The notes beneath the pieces were generated by a model, which was not told the origin of the DNA, did not search any database, and saw only the letters and a list, made by a program, of their open reading frames with translations. A stretch of 33,700 nt of DNA from positions 1-33,700 of the forward strand of contig JAEXYZ010000002.1 of the NCBI GenBank assembly GCA_023405135.1, read 5' to 3'. The position numbers were made by a program, and so were the translations under genes. Shown piece by piece: positions 31,693 through 33,700 of this stretch. The stretch comes from Bacillota bacterium. GTDB taxonomy: Bacteria; Bacillota; Bacilli; Bacillales_A; Planococcaceae. The number at the start of each line of letters is the position of its first letter. Position 1 is the first letter of the stretch.

Positions 31693-32142
31693 TTACGGTT
31701 TAATAGGGACACATATTTCGCAGTATGGGTTGCTAAACATATCTCCAATGTATTTTTCCATAATTGGTTTGTTATCTATTTTATATCCACTATTTTGAAG
31801 GGATTGAAAAATATCAGTATATGCTTTTTGAATTGCCTCTGAAGTATGTTTCACTTCGAAAACAAGGTACTTTCCACCAGAAAGTTCCCCTTCATTAACG
31901 GAATCATCCACTCGATAATCATTTGGAATTACGATACAAGCATCAAATCTGCAGTTATCAGGAAGTGTTGTTTGTGGATTATCCTGTGGAATTGCAAATA
32001 GAGTTGCAGAATCAAGAAGATTTTTCTCCTTAGCCCATTCTTTTAATTTTTCCATTACTTCAAAATTGCCAGGACCATATTGGCCAACTCTTCGCATATA
32101 AGCAATACGATAGGGTGGAAATAGTTCTTCTTTAAATTTCAT
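31693..32142 (-). CDS. GyrI-like small-molecule-binding protein
   Basis: A 149-residue stand-alone GyrI/AraC-effector-binding domain (SHS2-type). Typical features are the N-terminal strand RIAYMRRVGQYG, the NCRFDACIVIP block, the strand GGKYLVFEVKHTSEAI, and an end near EICVPIKP. Such proteins bind hydrophobic ligands, protect against toxins (GyrI/SbmC) or act as lone effector domains; some hydrolyse xenobiotics. No helix-turn-helix is present. GAGGAAGAT precedes the ATG (complement of 32140-32142). It lies between two converging neighbours and is monocistronic. Confidence 0.87.
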   Translation of the reverse strand: MKFKEELFPPYRIAYMRRVGQYGPGNFEVMEKLKEWAKEKNLLDSATLFAIPQDNPQTTLPDNCRFDACIVIPNDYRVDDSVNEGELSGGKYLVFEVKHTSEAIQKAYTDIFQSLQNSGYKIDNKPIMEKYIGDMFSNPYCEICVPIKP

Positions 32143-32350
32143 TACCGTTATCTTCCTCTCTTAATTGATCTTGTTTGATACATCTCGAATGTAGCATGCT
32201 TTAAAAATATTTACACTTAATTTTTTTAAAATTATTGAAATAAAGTAAATTTATGTATGTATGGTTGCGTTAGGATGAGTTGTATTCAAAAGTAATAGGA
32301 TTCTTTTTATAAGACGACTTACAATCGGGGTTTATTTTAAAGAGGAAATC

Positions 32351-33253
32351 GTGCGAATTCTTTATGAATTAGGCTACTCTGGCCCAGCTGGTCTAATTTT
32401 TCATTATTTTGGTGTTGTTACTGCTATAGGACCTAATGTGACAAAATATAAAGTAGGTGACAGAGTAGGGGTAGGGTGTATGGTTGATTCCTGCGGCGAA
32501 TGTGAGAATTGTCGTAAAGGAGAAGAACAGTACTGTCTCAATGGAAAAATTGATACCTATGCAGCGGTTGACAAGTACGGAGAGCCTACTCAAGGCGGCT
32601 ATTCTACACATATTGTCGTAACAGAGGATTTCGTACTCAGAATCCCAGACAATATGGAGCTTGACGTTGCAGCACCATTACTTTGCGCTGGCATTACTAC
32701 ATATTCACCATTGAATCACTGGAATGCTGGCCCTGGTAAGAAAGTTGCGGTTGTAGGTTTGGGTGGTCTTGGTCATATGGCTGTACAAATTGCACATGCA
32801 ATGGGTGCGGAAGTTACCGTTTTGTCACAAACATTGAATAAAAAGGAGGATGGTTTGAAGTTAGGCGCGGATGACTACTATGCCACAAGTGACCCAGAAA
32901 CATTTGAGAAACTTACCGGATATTTTGACCTAATCATTAATACGGTAAGTGCAAGTATTAATCTTGATGCATATTTGGGACTTCTTACTCTTGATGGCAC
33001 TTTAGTAAATGTTGGTACACCTGCAGAACCGGTGTCATTAAGTGTAATCAATTTAATCGGCCATCGACGATCATATGCAGGTTCTATGATTGGAGGCATT
33101 CGTGAGACTCAGGAAATGTTAGAATTCTGTGCAAAACATAGCATTACTCCTAAAATTGAGGTAATTTCAGCAGACCAAATTGACGAAGCCTATCAACGAG
33201 TGTTAGCTTCAGATGTGAAGTATCGATTTGTTATAGACATAAGCACAATGTAA
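32351..33253 (+). pseudogene. N-terminally truncated zinc alcohol dehydrogenase (NAD(P)-dependent)
   Basis: About 300 residues of a medium-chain dehydrogenase, against a family length near 350. Homology begins about residue 21 (FGVVTAIG). The structural-zinc lobe is intact (CGECENCRKGEEQYC), as are VGVGCMVDSC, the Rossmann GLGGLGHMAVQIA and the C-terminal domain. The catalytic-zinc residues, normally CGVCHSD and GHE, are missing; the 20 residues before the homology (RILYELGYSGPAG) do not match an ADH. The frame is open back to 32279 without an ADH N-terminus. A GTG at 32351 has AGAGGAAAT before it, so a shortened protein might be made, but not as a normal ADH. Confidence 0.7.
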
Positions 33254-33271
33254 GTTAAATAATAGTTTTTT

Positions 33272-33311
33272 AGGATGTTCTAAAAGCTCTACTTTTGGAA
33301 CATCCTTTTTT
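33272..33311 (+). terminator. Terminator after the dehydrogenase remnant
   Basis: AGGATGTTCTAAAAG (33272-33286) and CTTTTGGAACATCC (33292-33305) pair with one G-U and are followed by six T. Confidence 0.85.
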
Positions 33312-33700
33312 GGTTCTTCCTAGGAAATTAAATTTATTCATATCTAATGGACAACTATAAGTTGTATGTTGAAAAGCAAAGAATGAGTTTGGCTGGCCAT
33401 TAACCCAAAAATGGATTGATGCACTATTTTATTGAATTATTCAACGAATTGGGTTTACTTTTTGTATTGAACTTGGTTTTTGAAACTCAACAAAGGACTA
33501 TTTATATTTTTTCAGGCATTATTTGTATAAATATAGAAACTTTTATTCATTTCAACCGTATTAAAGTTAAGACTAGAAGCACAGTGGTGAAATGTCAACC
33601 CGGAAAAACATCAAAATTGGAAATTCCTTTAGCATTTAACATCTAAATTCTTATTTTTGGGCGCACTTAAATAAACCTCACGTTTTCCAACTTCAAAAGT
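33312..33700. other. Window-end region without a supported gene
   Basis: No credible coding region. A short frame reading NEFGWPLTQKWIDALFY ends at a TGA near 33435, and a 76-codon frame from 33416 lacks a ribosome site. These may be remnants of one frameshifted gene or chance. Confidence 0.3.

Noticed and set aside
31546..31842. 98-codon plus-strand frame, and a GTG frame at 31660 with AAGGAGGG
   Set aside because: The first begins inside a terminator; both run antisense into the GyrI-like gene and show no protein family pattern.
33416..33646. 76-codon plus-strand frame
   Set aside because: No ribosome site, no recognisable motif and composition like random AT-rich DNA.

Overview
The window comes from a low-GC Gram-positive bacterium. 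Strong AGGAGG-type ribosome binding sites, many hairpin-plus-U terminators, an L-box lysine riboswitch, and the genes yozE, deoD, ctpA, odhAB, xpaC/telA, csp, DUF1033 and DUF3888 all point to Bacillales. A staphylococcal-type MurG, an ArlRS-like two-component system and the chemoreceptor content suggest Planococcaceae (Lysinibacillus/Solibacillus-like). This placement is inferred from gene content, not from a marker-gene comparison. Most of the window is ordinary chromosomal core; no phage, plasmid, intact insertion sequence, CRISPR array, rRNA or tRNA was seen.

Layout. 1-2000: a membrane chemoreceptor on the minus strand, ending in two hairpins. 2100-5930: yozE, deoD, a ctpA-type S41 protease and a CobW-family GTPase. 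6160-8752: a secreted CAP-domain protein, then about 560 bp of non-coding DNA with a duplicated structured repeat, then a stand-alone murG. 8842-10690: a GNAT acetyltransferase (minus) and a long-form dapF. 10783-12857: an overlapping ArlRS-like regulator/kinase pair. 13088-17254: odhA and odhB (2-oxoglutarate dehydrogenase E1 and E2), separated by a perfect hairpin. 17614-20532: a lysine-riboswitch-controlled ABC importer (lipoprotein, permease, ATPase), with a second terminator after the lipoprotein gene. 20578-21083: a 33-residue membrane peptide gene and a small conserved-looking gene. 21207-25118 (minus): telA-xpaC, acylphosphatase and a soluble chemoreceptor with an apparent protoglobin domain and a C-terminal CZB zinc domain. 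25245-27765: a DUF1033 gene, a cold-shock gene with an attenuator-like leader, an alpha/beta hydrolase and a DUF3888 secreted protein. 28330-31454: a GntR/UTRA regulator, a MatC/DASS-like carboxylate permease and an amidohydrolase, forming a small catabolic locus. 31693-33253: a GyrI-like protein (minus) and an N-terminally truncated zinc alcohol dehydrogenase.

Working together: odhAB supplies the TCA cycle. Lysine uptake (riboswitch operon), dapF and murG all touch the diaminopimelate/lysine/peptidoglycan axis but are not co-transcribed. The 28.3-31.5 kb locus looks like an inducible uptake-and-hydrolysis module for an unidentified carboxylate or lactone. The least explained items are the csp leader with mutually exclusive pairings, the 7.1-7.5 kb repeat pair, the protoglobin/CZB receptor, the 33-residue peptide and several gene remnants.
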